Of a stretch of 64,000 bases of DNA, positions 44,548 to 53,883 are shown piece after piece; the first letter of the stretch is position 1, and each line of letters begins with the position of its first letter. This stretch comes from Actinobacteria bacterium HGW-Actinobacteria-2 (GTDB lineage Bacteria; Actinomycetota; Actinomycetes; Propionibacteriales; Propionibacteriaceae). The position numbers and the translations under genes are program-made. The stretch spans positions 310,964-374,963 of the forward strand of contig PHEY01000001.1 of the NCBI GenBank assembly GCA_002841335.1. Direction: 5' to 3'. The notes beneath the pieces are model-generated. The model searched no databases. It had not been told where the DNA came from and was given only the letters and a program-made list of their open reading frames with translations.

Positions 44548-44576
44548 TTGGGTAACCAGCCGGTCTGGCCTAAGCT
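44548..44576 (+). promoter_or_regulatory. promoter of tRNA-fMet
   Basis: TTGGGT (44548-44553) and TAAGCT (44571-44576) are 17 bases apart; the -10 ends 12 bases before the tRNA. Confidence 0.5.
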
Positions 44577-44588
44577 AAGCCTTCGCGA

Positions 44589-44665
44589 CGCGGGGTGGAG
44601 CAGCTCGGTAGCTCGCTGGGCTCATAACCCAGAGGTCACAGGTTCAAATCCTGTCCCCGCTACCA
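44589..44665 (+). tRNA. initiator tRNA-fMet(CAT)
   Basis: A 77-base tRNA including encoded CCA. Acceptor CGCGGGG faces CCCCGCT, leaving the first pair unpaired (C1-T72), the initiator mark for formylation. The anticodon stem CTGGG/CCCAG holds the three G-C pairs needed for P-site start, with loop CTCATAA. T arm ACAGG TTCAAAT CCTGT. Confidence 0.97.
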
Positions 44666-44667
44666 CA

Positions 44668-44706
44668 GACAAGGCCCGCCGGTGGAAATCACCGGCGGGC
44701 CTTGTC
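44668..44706. terminator. strong hairpin after tRNA-fMet
   Basis: A perfect 17-bp inverted repeat (44668-44684 with 44690-44706), loop GAAAT, starts 3 bases after the tRNA 3' end and ends 13 bases before the stop of the NifX-like gene on the other strand. It should terminate both transcripts. Confidence 0.85.
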
Positions 44707-44719
44707 GTCTGTCTGTGGC

Positions 44720-45112
44720 CTAGTGGCCATCGATGCGGTGCGCCAAGGGCAGCACCAGGCGGCCGCCGCGGGCGGTGCCGTCGGGGTCGGCGATCGCGGC
44801 CAGTATCGACGCCTTCGCATCACCGGGGCTGGCCAGCAGCACCGGGATCTTGGCCGTATCGAGCATCCGGGCCATGCCGGGGCCCATCTCTGCGGAGACC
44901 ACGGCCTCGACGCCGTTCTCCTTCAAGAAGGTCATCACGCGGGCGTGGTGGGCGCCGTGGGTGCCTTCATCGTGCAGGACGTCCCAGTCGACCTGGTGTT
45001 CGGCCCAGGAGACCACCGCACCATCGACCACCTCGGCCACGGCCACACGCGGCGCACGTCCAAACCGGGGGTCGGAGTCGCCTTCGGGCGTCACTGGGGT
45101 CATCACAATCAT
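44720..45112 (-). CDS. NifX/NifB-family (dinitrogenase Fe-Mo cofactor-type) protein
   Basis: A 130-residue single-domain protein of the NifX/NafY/VnfX fold. It begins MIVMTPVTPEGDSDPRFGRAP, has a His-rich middle (LHDEGTHGAHHARVM) and the conserved LKENGVEAVVSAEMGPGMARML. In nif systems the fold binds FeMo cofactor or its precursor, but no nif gene is seen here; stand-alone members are widespread and may handle iron-sulfur or other metal clusters. ATG 45112 follows AGGAG by 6 bases. Function unknown. Confidence 0.8.
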   Translation of the reverse strand: MIVMTPVTPEGDSDPRFGRAPRVAVAEVVDGAVVSWAEHQVDWDVLHDEGTHGAHHARVMTFLKENGVEAVVSAEMGPGMARMLDTAKIPVLLASPGDAKASILAAIADPDGTARGGRLVLPLAHRIDGH

Positions 45113-45370
45113 CAAGATCTCCTCGCTGGATGCGTACTCAACACATGCTAGGTGGCCGATTGCCCAGCGCGACGCACGCCACTAGGTAATAACGCGCCCG
45201 GTGGAAGATTGCGCATTTCCACGCGTGGGTGCGCCCGGTCAGGATGTTCCTACCAACTGAAGACACCCCCTCCCTATGTCCGCCCGCGGTGGTGCCGCAC
45301 TGCAGGTGGACAATCCGGCCCGGACCTGGTTCAACGTCGCACCAGGGGCGGGCCGGTGTGATGTGATGGG
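45113..45370. other. intergenic region between NifX-like and M16 genes
   Basis: 258 bases between divergent genes. It contains an inverted repeat GTGGAA-N10-TTCCAC (45201-45222) and a 9-bp direct repeat GCGCCCGGT (at about 45194 and 45231). No small gene or RNA is evident. Confidence 0.4.
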
Positions 45371-46666
45371 ATGGTGTCTGCCGAAGTCGTCAACTATCCG
45401 CTCCACCAGGAGTTCCTGAGCAACGGGCTTCGGGTGCTGGTCAGTCCCGATCGCAGCGTCCCGGTCGCAGCGGTCAATCTCTGGTACGACGTCGGTTCCC
45501 GAGACGAACTCCCCGGGCAGTACGGCTGGGCGCACCTGTTCGAGCATCTGATGTTCTCCGGCTCGGCACATGTCAGCAGCGGTGAGCACCTGCAACTCCT
45601 GCAGAACCTCGGCGGCTCGGTGAACGCCACCACCTGGTTCGACCGGACCAACTACTTCGAAACCCTCCCCGTGGGCGCCCTCGATCTGGCGCTGTGGCTG
45701 GAGGCCGACCGGCTCGGCTCGCTGGCCGATCACCTGACCATCGAGTCGGTCGACACCCAACGCGAGGTGGTCAAAGAGGAGAAGCGGCAGCGCTACGACA
45801 ACGTGCCCTACGGCGACGCGATGGCCGCGCTGGTTGAACTGGTCTTCGGCGCTGAGCACCACTACGGCCACACCACCATCGGCACCATGGAGGACCTCGC
45901 CGGTGCCAGCGTGGACGCTGCCGCCGACTTCTTCCGCACCCACTACCGACCCGAGAACGCAGTGTTGACCCTGGTCGGCGACTTCTCGGTCAAGGAAGCG
46001 TTCCGGAAGGCGGAGCGAGCCTTCGGACACCTCAGCGGCGGACCACGGCGCCGACGTCCGGCCCCAGCCGGGCTGGCGCCCATCACCGGTCTCCCGCGCC
46101 GCGAACTTCGCGGACGCGTACCTGCCGAGTCGGCCTACCTCGCCTGGCGACTCCCGGTGCGCGACACCGCAGCCTTCGACGCAGCCGACCTGGCCTTGGG
46201 GGTGCTCGGCGGTGGGCAGAGCTCTCGGCTGCATCAGTCGCTGGTACGTGACCGCCGCTTGCTGGCCTTCGCCGGCGGCCATGCCCTCCCACTGATCGGC
46301 GGCAACTCCGTAGGGCTGATCCAACTGCGCGCGCTGCCCGAACGCGGGGTCGGCGACGGCGTGGACGCCACAACGGTCGAACTGGAGCGGCTCGCCGCCG
46401 AAGGGCCCACCGTGGCCGAACTCGACCGGGTGAAGGCGCAGTTCGAGCGGGAGTGGCTGATGGACCTGGCCCGGTTCGACACCCGGGCGGACCTGCTCAG
46501 CTCCTTCGCCGTCCTGCACGACGATCCGGCCCGCATCAACACCCGGCTGCTCGAACTCGCCTCGATCGGCCCCAACCAGGTTCGCGATGCGGCCGCCACC
46601 TTGTTGCGGACCGACCAACGCGCCGAGCTCATCTACCGGGTGGAGGCCACCGATGAAACGCTCTGA
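45371..46666 (+). CDS. M16B zinc peptidase, catalytic partner
   Basis: A 431-residue member of the mitochondrial-processing-peptidase/insulysin family. The inverted zinc motif HLFEH (His55, Glu58, His59) is intact, with the third ligand expected in the Glu-rich REVVKEEKRQR helix. A second non-catalytic M16 domain follows (~residues 220-431). The product of the next gene lacks the motif, so the two likely form a heterodimer with one active site. No signal peptide is seen, so it is probably cytoplasmic. Substrate unknown. Confidence 0.9.
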   Translation: MVSAEVVNYPLHQEFLSNGLRVLVSPDRSVPVAAVNLWYDVGSRDELPGQYGWAHLFEHLMFSGSAHVSSGEHLQLLQNLGGSVNATTWFDRTNYFETLPVGALDLALWLEADRLGSLADHLTIESVDTQREVVKEEKRQRYDNVPYGDAMAALVELVFGAEHHYGHTTIGTMEDLAGASVDAAADFFRTHYRPENAVLTLVGDFSVKEAFRKAERAFGHLSGGPRRRRPAPAGLAPITGLPRRELRGRVPAESAYLAWRLPVRDTAAFDAADLALGVLGGGQSSRLHQSLVRDRRLLAFAGGHALPLIGGNSVGLIQLRALPERGVGDGVDATTVELERLAAEGPTVAELDRVKAQFEREWLMDLARFDTRADLLSSFAVLHDDPARINTRLLELASIGPNQVRDAAATLLRTDQRAELIYRVEATDETL

Positions 46667-48011
46667 CCGCCGCCCAGAGGTCGCTCCCCCGCCGTCCTGG
46701 CGCTTTGGACACCCCGCCCAGTCCTGGCTCGACAACGGGATGCAGGTGCTGCTCAACTCGCGTCCGGGCCAGCACGTCGCCTCGGTCTGCCTGTCACTCG
46801 ACACTCCGCTGAGCGGCGAACCCGAGCACCTCGAAGGCGTGGCCACGATCACCCAGCGGTGTCTGGACGAAGGCACCCTCGCCCATCCCGGCGCCCGATT
46901 CGCGGAGGCATTGGAAGCCATCGGCGCCAGCATCGAGGGCTCGGTCGGCTACTCGGCGAGCCAGTTGTTCCTGGACGTCCCGACCGCACACCTCGCCGAA
47001 GCCCTGCAACTGCTCGCCGAAGCCGTCATCACCCCCGAACTGGCCGCTGACCAGGTCGAACGGCACTGCGAACTGCGGCTGGCCGAGATCGAGCAGACTC
47101 TGGCCAGTTCGGCTCGGCTCGCGCAGCAAGCCTTCCGCACCGCATCGATTCGTCCCCGTTATCGGGCCTCCCGCCTCGCCGGCGGGAACCCCACCACAGT
47201 GGCGGCCATCACACCCACCGCGGTGGCCGCCTACCATCAGCGCACCTATCGGCCCGACGGCGCCACCTTGATCATCTCCGGCGAACTCGACGCCACGGTT
47301 CTTCGCCTGGTGGAGGCCGCCTTCGGGGGGTGGGACCAGCCGGTCGCCACCCAGCCAGAACACCAGGCTCCGACGCGCCGACGCCTTCATCGCTGGCTGA
47401 TCGATCGTCCCGGCGCGGTGGCCGCCGACGTCCGGTTGGGGGCCTTCGGCATCGACCGCACCGACCCGCGCTGGGCTGACCTACAGGTGGCCGCTCACGC
47501 CGTCGGTGGGGCGTTCTTGAGCCGGCTGAACAAGGTGCTGCGCGAGGAGCGCGGGTTCACCTACGGGGTGCACCTGGTGAACCAACCGATGCGCTCCGGT
47601 GGGCTGCTGGCCGTACAGGGATCCTTCCGCACCGAAGTCGTGGTCGAAGCGATCAGCACCGCCGCAGCCCTGATCGACCTGCGGCACTCCCCCATCACCG
47701 AGCCCGAGGTCGCCCAGGCGGTCAGCTTCCACGCCGGTAGTGCGCCCTTGCGGTTCGCGACCGCCCAAGGCGTCACCCAGAACCTGGCCGGATTGGTCGC
47801 CGCCGGCGTCACCGCCGATTTCATCGACGCCAACCTGGTCTCGCTGTCGCACGTGACGGCCGCCTCGGCCACCGATGCACTGATCGAACTGCTTCCCAGC
47901 GAGGCGCTCAGCCTCGTCGTGGTGGGCGACGCCGCCAGCCTGAAAGATCCGCTGGCCGACGCCGGCTGGGCCGCAACGACCTACTCAGCGACCAAGCTTC
48001 TTCATCGCTGA
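46653..48011 (+). CDS. M16B peptidase, non-catalytic partner
   Basis: A 452-residue M16 homologue. At the zinc-motif position it has EHLEGVATITQR with no HxxEH, so it cannot bind zinc. The C-terminal half keeps LREERGFTYGVH, the R/Y signature by which this subunit helps shape the partner's active site. ATG 46653 overlaps the catalytic gene by 14 bases, supporting equal expression. Its end overlaps the convergent UPF0182 gene by 27 bases. Confidence 0.88.
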   Translation: MKRSDRRPEVAPPPSWRFGHPAQSWLDNGMQVLLNSRPGQHVASVCLSLDTPLSGEPEHLEGVATITQRCLDEGTLAHPGARFAEALEAIGASIEGSVGYSASQLFLDVPTAHLAEALQLLAEAVITPELAADQVERHCELRLAEIEQTLASSARLAQQAFRTASIRPRYRASRLAGGNPTTVAAITPTAVAAYHQRTYRPDGATLIISGELDATVLRLVEAAFGGWDQPVATQPEHQAPTRRRLHRWLIDRPGAVAADVRLGAFGIDRTDPRWADLQVAAHAVGGAFLSRLNKVLREERGFTYGVHLVNQPMRSGGLLAVQGSFRTEVVVEAISTAAALIDLRHSPITEPEVAQAVSFHAGSAPLRFATAQGVTQNLAGLVAAGVTADFIDANLVSLSHVTAASATDALIELLPSEALSLVVVGDAASLKDPLADAGWAATTYSATKLLHR

Positions 48012-50861
48012 GACCACTGCAGCCTTCGCCGCATCGACCTGCTTCTGGTACTCGGCCAGGTTGCCGGCCTTCAGCGCGGCGTCCGCGGCGTTGAAAGCCG
48101 CCTGCGCGGTAGCCAGATCGGCCGCGGCACCGGCCGGGTCAGGGCTGGTGGACGGCTGCGTCGGTTCCGTGGGCTGGGTGGGCTGGGTGGGCTGAGTCGG
48201 CGTGGTGCCCCCACCCTCTCCGGTCGACGCACCGGCATTCCCGGCGAACGCCGAATCCAGCGCCGCCTGCAGCGTTTCACCGATGCCGACCGACGACCCG
48301 AAGCGCACCGCGACGAACCGCAAGGACGGGTAGGCGCCGGTGGTGCCCTGACGCAAGGTGTAGATCGGCATCACATAGAGCAGCCCGTTACCCATCGGCA
48401 AGGTCAGCAGGTTCCCGAAGCGGGAGTCGGCCGATCCCTGACTGGTGTAGTTGCGCAGCAGCTCCGCGAACCTGGTGTCGCTGACCATCGCGTTGAAGGT
48501 CTGCCCCGGACCGTCGACTTGATGGCTGGCCGACATCCGCAGGACACGCAACTTGCCGTAGTCAGGACTGGTCGCCTCGGACACCACCGCGAAGTAGGAG
48601 GCCAGGTTCGACCGGGACTTGGGCACGAATACCGCCGTCTGGCTGAACACCGGCGTCTTGTCGCCGGGCCACTTGATCGACAGGTAGTACGGCGGTTCCG
48701 CCGGGCCCGCGGCGGGCGCGGTACTGCTGTTGCTGGTCGCCTTGGACGGGTCGGTCGGCGTCTGCCACAGATCGGACTGCTGATACCACGCACTCGGATC
48801 GGTCATGTGGTAGCGGGCCAACACCTCGCGCTGCACCTTGAACAGGTCAGTGGGGTAGCGCAAGTGCGCCATCAGCTCCGGGCTGATCGCCGACTTGGGC
48901 TGGACGACCCCGGGGAATGCCTTCATGTAGGCGGCCGCGATCGGATCACTGTCCCAGGCGTAGAGGGCGACCGAACCGTCGCTGGCATCCACCACGGCCT
49001 TCACCGAGTTGCGGATGTAGTTCACGGCCATGTTCGGCTGAGTATCGGTCAACGCCGACTGCGAATCAGCAGTGGCGCCCTGCAGCGACTGGGTTTGGCT
49101 GTTGGGGTAGTTCGCCGACAACGTGTAGCCGTCGACGATCCACACCAGCCGCCCGCCGACAACGGCCGGATAGATGTTCGAGTCCAGCTGCAGCCAGGGC
49201 GCTACCTGCGCCACCCGCTCCTTGGGCGTGCGCTGGTAGAGCAGCTTCGAGGCCGAGTTCACTCGATCGGACAACACCATGTTCAGGTCCCCGAGCTGGG
49301 TGGCGTACACCGCCCGGTTCAGCGCCGACCCGACCGGGACACCGCCGGTGCCGGCGTAGGTGTTGTAGGTCGGATCACCGTTGGCGGCACCGCCGGGAGT
49401 GTCGAGTTCGATCGGGGCCTGGCCCTCCTCGCGGCCGACCACGGCGTAGGTGGTGGTGTTCTCACCGAAGTAGATGCGGCCCTCATAAGAACCCAGCTCG
49501 CCGGTGGGCGGCAGGTTGCCGTCGATCCAGACCGGATCGCCGGACGAACTGCGTTTGTTTCCATAGGCGGCCACCAGGCCATAGCCATGGGTGTAGACCG
49601 TATGAAGGTTGTTCCAGCTCCTGTCCGGCAGCTTGGCCAGGTCCAGCTCGCGGGCGGCCACCACGACATCAGTCTCGGCGCCCTTGATCTGGTAGCGGTC
49701 GACGTCCATCAACGGAGAGAACGAGTAATAGCTGCGCACCTGCTGCAGCTGCTCGAAGGCATCGCCCACGATTGCCGGATCCATCAGCCGGATTCCCGGC
49801 AGCGCGGCCGCATCGTCCTTCAACTGGCCCGGGCGTACCTGTACCACTGCGTCATAGTCGGACACCTCGGTGTTCGCAATCCCGAAGGCGTCACGAGTAG
49901 CAGCGATATTGGCCTGAATGTAGGGACGTTCCTTGTCCGGCTCGTTGGGCAGCACCTGGAAGGAGCGCACCACCGCCGGGTAGATCAGGCCCAGGATGAT
50001 GCCGGTGACCACCAGCAGCACCAACCCTGACAAGGGCAGCACCAGACGACGGAACAAGCCGTTGGCGAAGAACAGCGCGGCCACGATGAAGGCCACCACC
50101 GCCAGCACGACCTTCGCAGTCACTTGGGCGTGATCCTCGGTGTATTGCATGCCCGTGAGCAGCGAGCCCTGCTGCACCAGCAGCCCGTAACGGCTCACCA
50201 GCTGCCCGAGTCCGAAGATCACCAGGGCGACCCCGGCCAGAATCGACAAGTGCATCCGCGCCCGTCCGTCGCTGGCGACGCGCCCTCCTACCACCAGCGA
50301 ACCGGTGGCGAAGTGCACCAAGGTCACCGCGACCAGCGCGAAGACCGTGGTCGACATCGCCAACGACAGCACCTCGGTCCACACCGGGTACTCGAAGATG
50401 TAGAAGCTCACGTCCAAACCGAAGTAGGGGTCGACCGTGCCGAAGGGCTGACGGTTGAAGAAGGCCAGGTACTTGGTGGCCTCTCCGACTCCGGTGCCTG
50501 CGGCCATCAAGCCCAACACCACCGACGGCACCCCGACAACCCACCAGGTACGGCTCTCCAGCAAGGCCCGATACCGATCCAACAACTGGCTTTGGCCGGC
50601 GCGGCGCACCGTGGGCCGCATTCGCAGGGCCAGCCAGATGTTGCCGCCCAGCACTAGAGCGGTGAATGCGAAGTAGCCGAAGAACAGCGCCACCTTGGTG
50701 GTCAGCAAGGTATTGAAGACCTGCGGGTAGGCCACCGAGTCGAACCACAGCTTGTCGGCCCACAACCCGCTGAACGTCACCCACACGATCACCAGGCCGA
50801 TCAGCACCAGCACGCTGGGGATCAGCGCATTGCGGCGAGCTTCGGGCGCCTTCGCGTTCAC
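47985..50861 (-). CDS. UPF0182 family large membrane protein
   Basis: A 958-residue protein: seven membrane helices in residues ~12-300, a ~560-residue extracytoplasmic domain with conserved YSFSPLMDVDRYQI and VYTHGYGLVAAYGN, and a C-terminal Pro/Thr/Gln linker (~860-890) followed by an Ala-rich helix (AADLATAQAAFNAADAALKAGN). Orthologue of Rv3193c; function unknown. GTG 50861 is favoured since GAGGAG stands 6 bases before it; TTG 50897, which would give 970 residues, has no ribosome site. Confidence 0.9.
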   Translation of the reverse strand: MNAKAPEARRNALIPSVLVLIGLVIVWVTFSGLWADKLWFDSVAYPQVFNTLLTTKVALFFGYFAFTALVLGGNIWLALRMRPTVRRAGQSQLLDRYRALLESRTWWVVGVPSVVLGLMAAGTGVGEATKYLAFFNRQPFGTVDPYFGLDVSFYIFEYPVWTEVLSLAMSTTVFALVAVTLVHFATGSLVVGGRVASDGRARMHLSILAGVALVIFGLGQLVSRYGLLVQQGSLLTGMQYTEDHAQVTAKVVLAVVAFIVAALFFANGLFRRLVLPLSGLVLLVVTGIILGLIYPAVVRSFQVLPNEPDKERPYIQANIAATRDAFGIANTEVSDYDAVVQVRPGQLKDDAAALPGIRLMDPAIVGDAFEQLQQVRSYYSFSPLMDVDRYQIKGAETDVVVAARELDLAKLPDRSWNNLHTVYTHGYGLVAAYGNKRSSSGDPVWIDGNLPPTGELGSYEGRIYFGENTTTYAVVGREEGQAPIELDTPGGAANGDPTYNTYAGTGGVPVGSALNRAVYATQLGDLNMVLSDRVNSASKLLYQRTPKERVAQVAPWLQLDSNIYPAVVGGRLVWIVDGYTLSANYPNSQTQSLQGATADSQSALTDTQPNMAVNYIRNSVKAVVDASDGSVALYAWDSDPIAAAYMKAFPGVVQPKSAISPELMAHLRYPTDLFKVQREVLARYHMTDPSAWYQQSDLWQTPTDPSKATSNSSTAPAAGPAEPPYYLSIKWPGDKTPVFSQTAVFVPKSRSNLASYFAVVSEATSPDYGKLRVLRMSASHQVDGPGQTFNAMVSDTRFAELLRNYTSQGSADSRFGNLLTLPMGNGLLYVMPIYTLRQGTTGAYPSLRFVAVRFGSSVGIGETLQAALDSAFAGNAGASTGEGGGTTPTQPTQPTQPTEPTQPSTSPDPAGAAADLATAQAAFNAADAALKAGNLAEYQKQVDAAKAAVVSAMKKLGR

Positions 50862-50889
50862 TATGTACTCCTCGTTGACAGCAGGCTGG

Positions 50890-51390
50890 TCACTCAAATG
50901 TATGCGCTAGGGCCGCAGCTAGCGCGGGCACCAGGTCCTGGCCGCCCAGTAACTCCCCGCCCTCGCCGCGCATCCGGGCAATGCCGTGGTGCACTCCGTC
51001 CCTGGTCACCCCGACGACGATCCGCAGGTCGACCCGATCAGGATGCTCGGCCACCATGGCCGCGGCGCGATCGTCATCGTCGGGCAGGTCGGCCTCGGCT
51101 CCGGCCGGAAGGAAGGCCCGCTCCACCGACAGGGCACAGCCGGCCACCGCCGGTGGCCAGGTCAGTCCGGCCAGGGTTTCGGCCAGATCGGCGCCGGCGT
51201 GGAACTCGTCCTGCTCCACCGAGGTGAACCCGTCGGACGGGGCGCCCTTCAGCTGCTCGGCCAGGTGAGGTTCGGCGGCGATCAGGTCGGCAGTACGGAC
51301 CAGGGCGAACAGTCGTGCGGGCTGGTCCCAGCCCAGCCGACCGACATGACGCTCGACCTCCACCAGTGCGGCCACCAATGCGTCACTCAT
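50890..51390 (-). CDS. PPA1309 family protein
   Basis: A 166-residue cytoplasmic protein of an actinobacterial family named after Propionibacterium acnes PPA1309. Recognisable segments are HVGRLGWDQPARLFALV, GFTSVEQDE, WPPAVAGCALSVER and the closing HHGIARMRGEGGELLGGQDLVPAL. No catalytic motif is apparent; function unknown. Its ATG at 51390 overlaps the PDZ-protease stop codon by 4 bases. Alternative in-frame start at 51396. Confidence 0.85.
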   Translation of the reverse strand: MSDALVAALVEVERHVGRLGWDQPARLFALVRTADLIAAEPHLAEQLKGAPSDGFTSVEQDEFHAGADLAETLAGLTWPPAVAGCALSVERAFLPAGAEADLPDDDDRAAAMVAEHPDRVDLRIVVGVTRDGVHHGIARMRGEGGELLGGQDLVPALAAALAHTFE

Positions 51391-52436
51391 GAACACCCAG
51401 CTACGTTTGCGGCTTGCGCCGGATCGGACAACATCTGCAGCGCGGCGATCGCACCCTTCAGATCATTCACCGGGACCAACCGGATGCCTGCCGGCACCGA
51501 GGTCACGTCCACGCAGTTCTGCTGCGGCAGCAGGAACACCGTGGCCTTGTCCCTGGACGCGGCGGCGAGCTTCTCCGCGACCCCACCGATGGAGCCGACC
51601 ACGCCGCCGGCGGTCATCGTCCCGGTGCCGGCGACCACCTGACCGGAGACCAGTTCACCCGTGGTCAGCCGATCGTAGATAGCCAGGGAGAACATCAGGC
51701 CCGCGCTCGATCCGCCCACATTGGGATCGACCGCGAAGCTGACCTTGGGGTCGTAGGAGTACCCAATGTTGATGTCGACGCCGACCGTCGGAGTGTCCGG
51801 GGTGGTGGTGCTGGCCCTGGTGGTCACCGCGCGCTGCATCGGCACCCGGTCGCGAATGATCGAGAACACCACCCGCTGGCCGACGTGGCGATCCTTGACC
51901 GCCTTGACCACGTCACTTGGAGTGACCACCGCGGTACCGTCCACCGCGCTGATCAGATCGCCCGGCTCCAAGATGCCGGCCGCCGCGCCCGCGTTCTGCA
52001 CCGAGTAGACCATCGGCAACTCGGTGACCGGGATATTGGCCGCTCGCAGCGCGGCCACCACCGCACTGGTCTGGGACTGGGTCATCAGCACCGACTCTTC
52101 GCGGTTGACGTCGGTCGCCGACGTGCCGGGGCGGTAGACGGCCACCCGGGGCAGCACCACGCGATCAGGCATGAAGTAAGAGATCAACACCTCGGGCAGG
52201 GTCAGATTGCTCTCCGGAGCGGTGACCGAGATGGTGGTCATGCGCAGTTGGCCGGATGTCGGGTACACCGTGGCGCCGCTGATCGAAATGGCGTCGGAGT
52301 CGTTCACCTTGCCCAGCAGGTCATACGTCGTCCCCGGAGCCCAGGTGATGTACGGCACCGGCACCAGGGCGATCACTGCGGCGAGTACCACGAACAGCAG
52401 CGCGGAAATCGCCGCCGTCCACGTTTGTCGAGTCAT
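51387..52436 (-). CDS. PDZ-domain Lon-like (S16) membrane serine protease
   Basis: A 349-residue protein with an N-terminal membrane anchor (~8-30), a PDZ domain (~135-205, VYSVQNAGAAAGILEPGDLISAVDG) and a C-terminal S16 Lon-type protease domain. The catalytic Ser is in GGSSAGLMFSL and the Lys in GVAEKLAAA, a Ser-Lys dyad. No ATPase domain is present. Orthologue of Rv3194c and of Bacillus YlbL, which degrades a division inhibitor after DNA damage. Faces the outside of the cell. Confidence 0.92.
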   Translation of the reverse strand: MTRQTWTAAISALLFVVLAAVIALVPVPYITWAPGTTYDLLGKVNDSDAISISGATVYPTSGQLRMTTISVTAPESNLTLPEVLISYFMPDRVVLPRVAVYRPGTSATDVNREESVLMTQSQTSAVVAALRAANIPVTELPMVYSVQNAGAAAGILEPGDLISAVDGTAVVTPSDVVKAVKDRHVGQRVVFSIIRDRVPMQRAVTTRASTTTPDTPTVGVDINIGYSYDPKVSFAVDPNVGGSSAGLMFSLAIYDRLTTGELVSGQVVAGTGTMTAGGVVGSIGGVAEKLAAASRDKATVFLLPQQNCVDVTSVPAGIRLVPVNDLKGAIAALQMLSDPAQAANVAGCS

Positions 52437-52536
52437 CCCACCTCATTCGTCGATTGCGTTGAACCCTACCCGTTCGGCACCCCCAACACCTTGGCCGATG
52501 GGTGACAATGGAAGGCCAGACCACCGAGGAGAATCA

Positions 52537-53883
52537 ATGCCCGATCCCTACAACCCAGAGCACCCCGACGAGCCTGGCGACGAAGAGGCCGCCATGCTGC
52601 GCTTCCTGGCGCAATTCGGGATCACTCCGGACGCCGAGGGACGCATCGACCCTGACCAGGTGATGGCCCGAATGCAGCCCATGCTGGCCGCGTTCAACAC
52701 CCAACTCGCCGGCTTCGGCAGCGCTGATGCCACCAGCGGAATGAACTGGGGATTCACCCTCGATCTGGTCCGCCGAGCCACCGCCGCCGCCGGCCCCGAC
52801 CCCGAGCCGTCCGATGCGGTCAAGGCGCGCATCCGCGACGCGGTCGGCCTGGCCGATCTGTGGCTGGACGAGGCGATCAGCTTCGACCGGCTGACCGCTC
52901 CCCCGGCGGCCTGGCGGCGCGCCGAATGGGTCGAACAGTCCTACCCCACCTGGCAACGACTGATGCGTCCGGTGATCAACCAGTTGTCAGTGGCGCTGCA
53001 GGGGCTCAACGCAGGTGCCGAGCAGCCTGCCGGCGTCGACCAGATGATGCGGCTCGCGGTGGCCAGCATGTTCGGTGGCCGGGTCAGCCAGACCCTGTCC
53101 ACGCTCGCCGCGGCCGTGCTGAGCGGCTCCGACAGCGGCCTGCCGGTCACCGACCAGGCGCATGTGGCCTTGGTGCCGGTCAACATCGAGGCCTTCGGTA
53201 CGGGCCTGGACGCCTCCCCCGACGACCTGCTGCTCTACCTGGCGATCCGCGAGACCGCCCGGCAGCGCCTGTTCGGCACGGTGGCGTGGCTCGGACCGCA
53301 ACTCCTGGCTCTGGTCGAGCACTATGCCCGCGAAATCACCGTGGACGCCGACTCCCTGGCTGACGCCATCGAGGCGCAAATGACGTCGATCACCAACGCG
53401 GCCGATCTGGAGCGGGCCGGTGAGGCGGTCGCACGCTCGCTGTTCGCCCCGCAGCGCACCGCCGAACAAGGCGAGGTGCTGGCTCGACTGGAGAACCTGC
53501 TGGCTCTGGTCGAGGGCTGGGTCGACGAGGTGACCGCCCAGGTCACCGAGCCGCGGATGCCTGCGGCCACCCCGTTGACCGAGATGGTGCGACGACGACG
53601 GGCGTCCGGCGGACCGGCCGAGACCGCGCTGCGCGACCTGGTCGGCTTGGAGTTGCGTCCCCGACGCACCCGCGATGCCGCCAACCTCTGGGCGGCCACC
53701 CGGGCCGCGCGCGGCATCGACGGCCGTGACGCGGTGTGGGCACACCCGGACCTGGTGCCGGACGCCTCAGCATTGGACGATCCGCTCGGCTTCGCCAGCT
53801 CGGATCGACAGGCGGCGCCCGACGCGTTGGACGATGAGTTGGCCAAGCTGCTCGACCAGGAGAACGGCCCCGATCAGGCCTGA
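52537..53883 (+). CDS. DUF2342 (zincin-like) protein
   Basis: A 448-residue protein orthologous to Rv3195, labelled zinc-dependent metalloprotease or F420 biosynthesis-associated. Residues ~1-40 are an acidic extension ([15 protein letters not shown]). The conserved middle contains [40 protein letters not shown] and [12 protein letters not shown]. In homologues I recall the helix as REAAHxRLF, with His as metal ligand; here it is ETARQ, so metal binding may be lost. GAGGAG 5 bases before ATG 52537 fixes the start. Confidence 0.85.
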   Translation: MPDPYNPEHPDEPGDEEAAMLRFLAQFGITPDAEGRIDPDQVMARMQPMLAAFNTQLAGFGSADATSGMNWGFTLDLVRRATAAAGPDPEPSDAVKARIRDAVGLADLWLDEAISFDRLTAPPAAWRRAEWVEQSYPTWQRLMRPVINQLSVALQGLNAGAEQPAGVDQMMRLAVASMFGGRVSQTLSTLAAAVLSGSDSGLPVTDQAHVALVPVNIEAFGTGLDASPDDLLLYLAIRETARQRLFGTVAWLGPQLLALVEHYAREITVDADSLADAIEAQMTSITNAADLERAGEAVARSLFAPQRTAEQGEVLARLENLLALVEGWVDEVTAQVTEPRMPAATPLTEMVRRRRASGGPAETALRDLVGLELRPRRTRDAANLWAATRAARGIDGRDAVWAHPDLVPDASALDDPLGFASSDRQAAPDALDDELAKLLDQENGPDQA

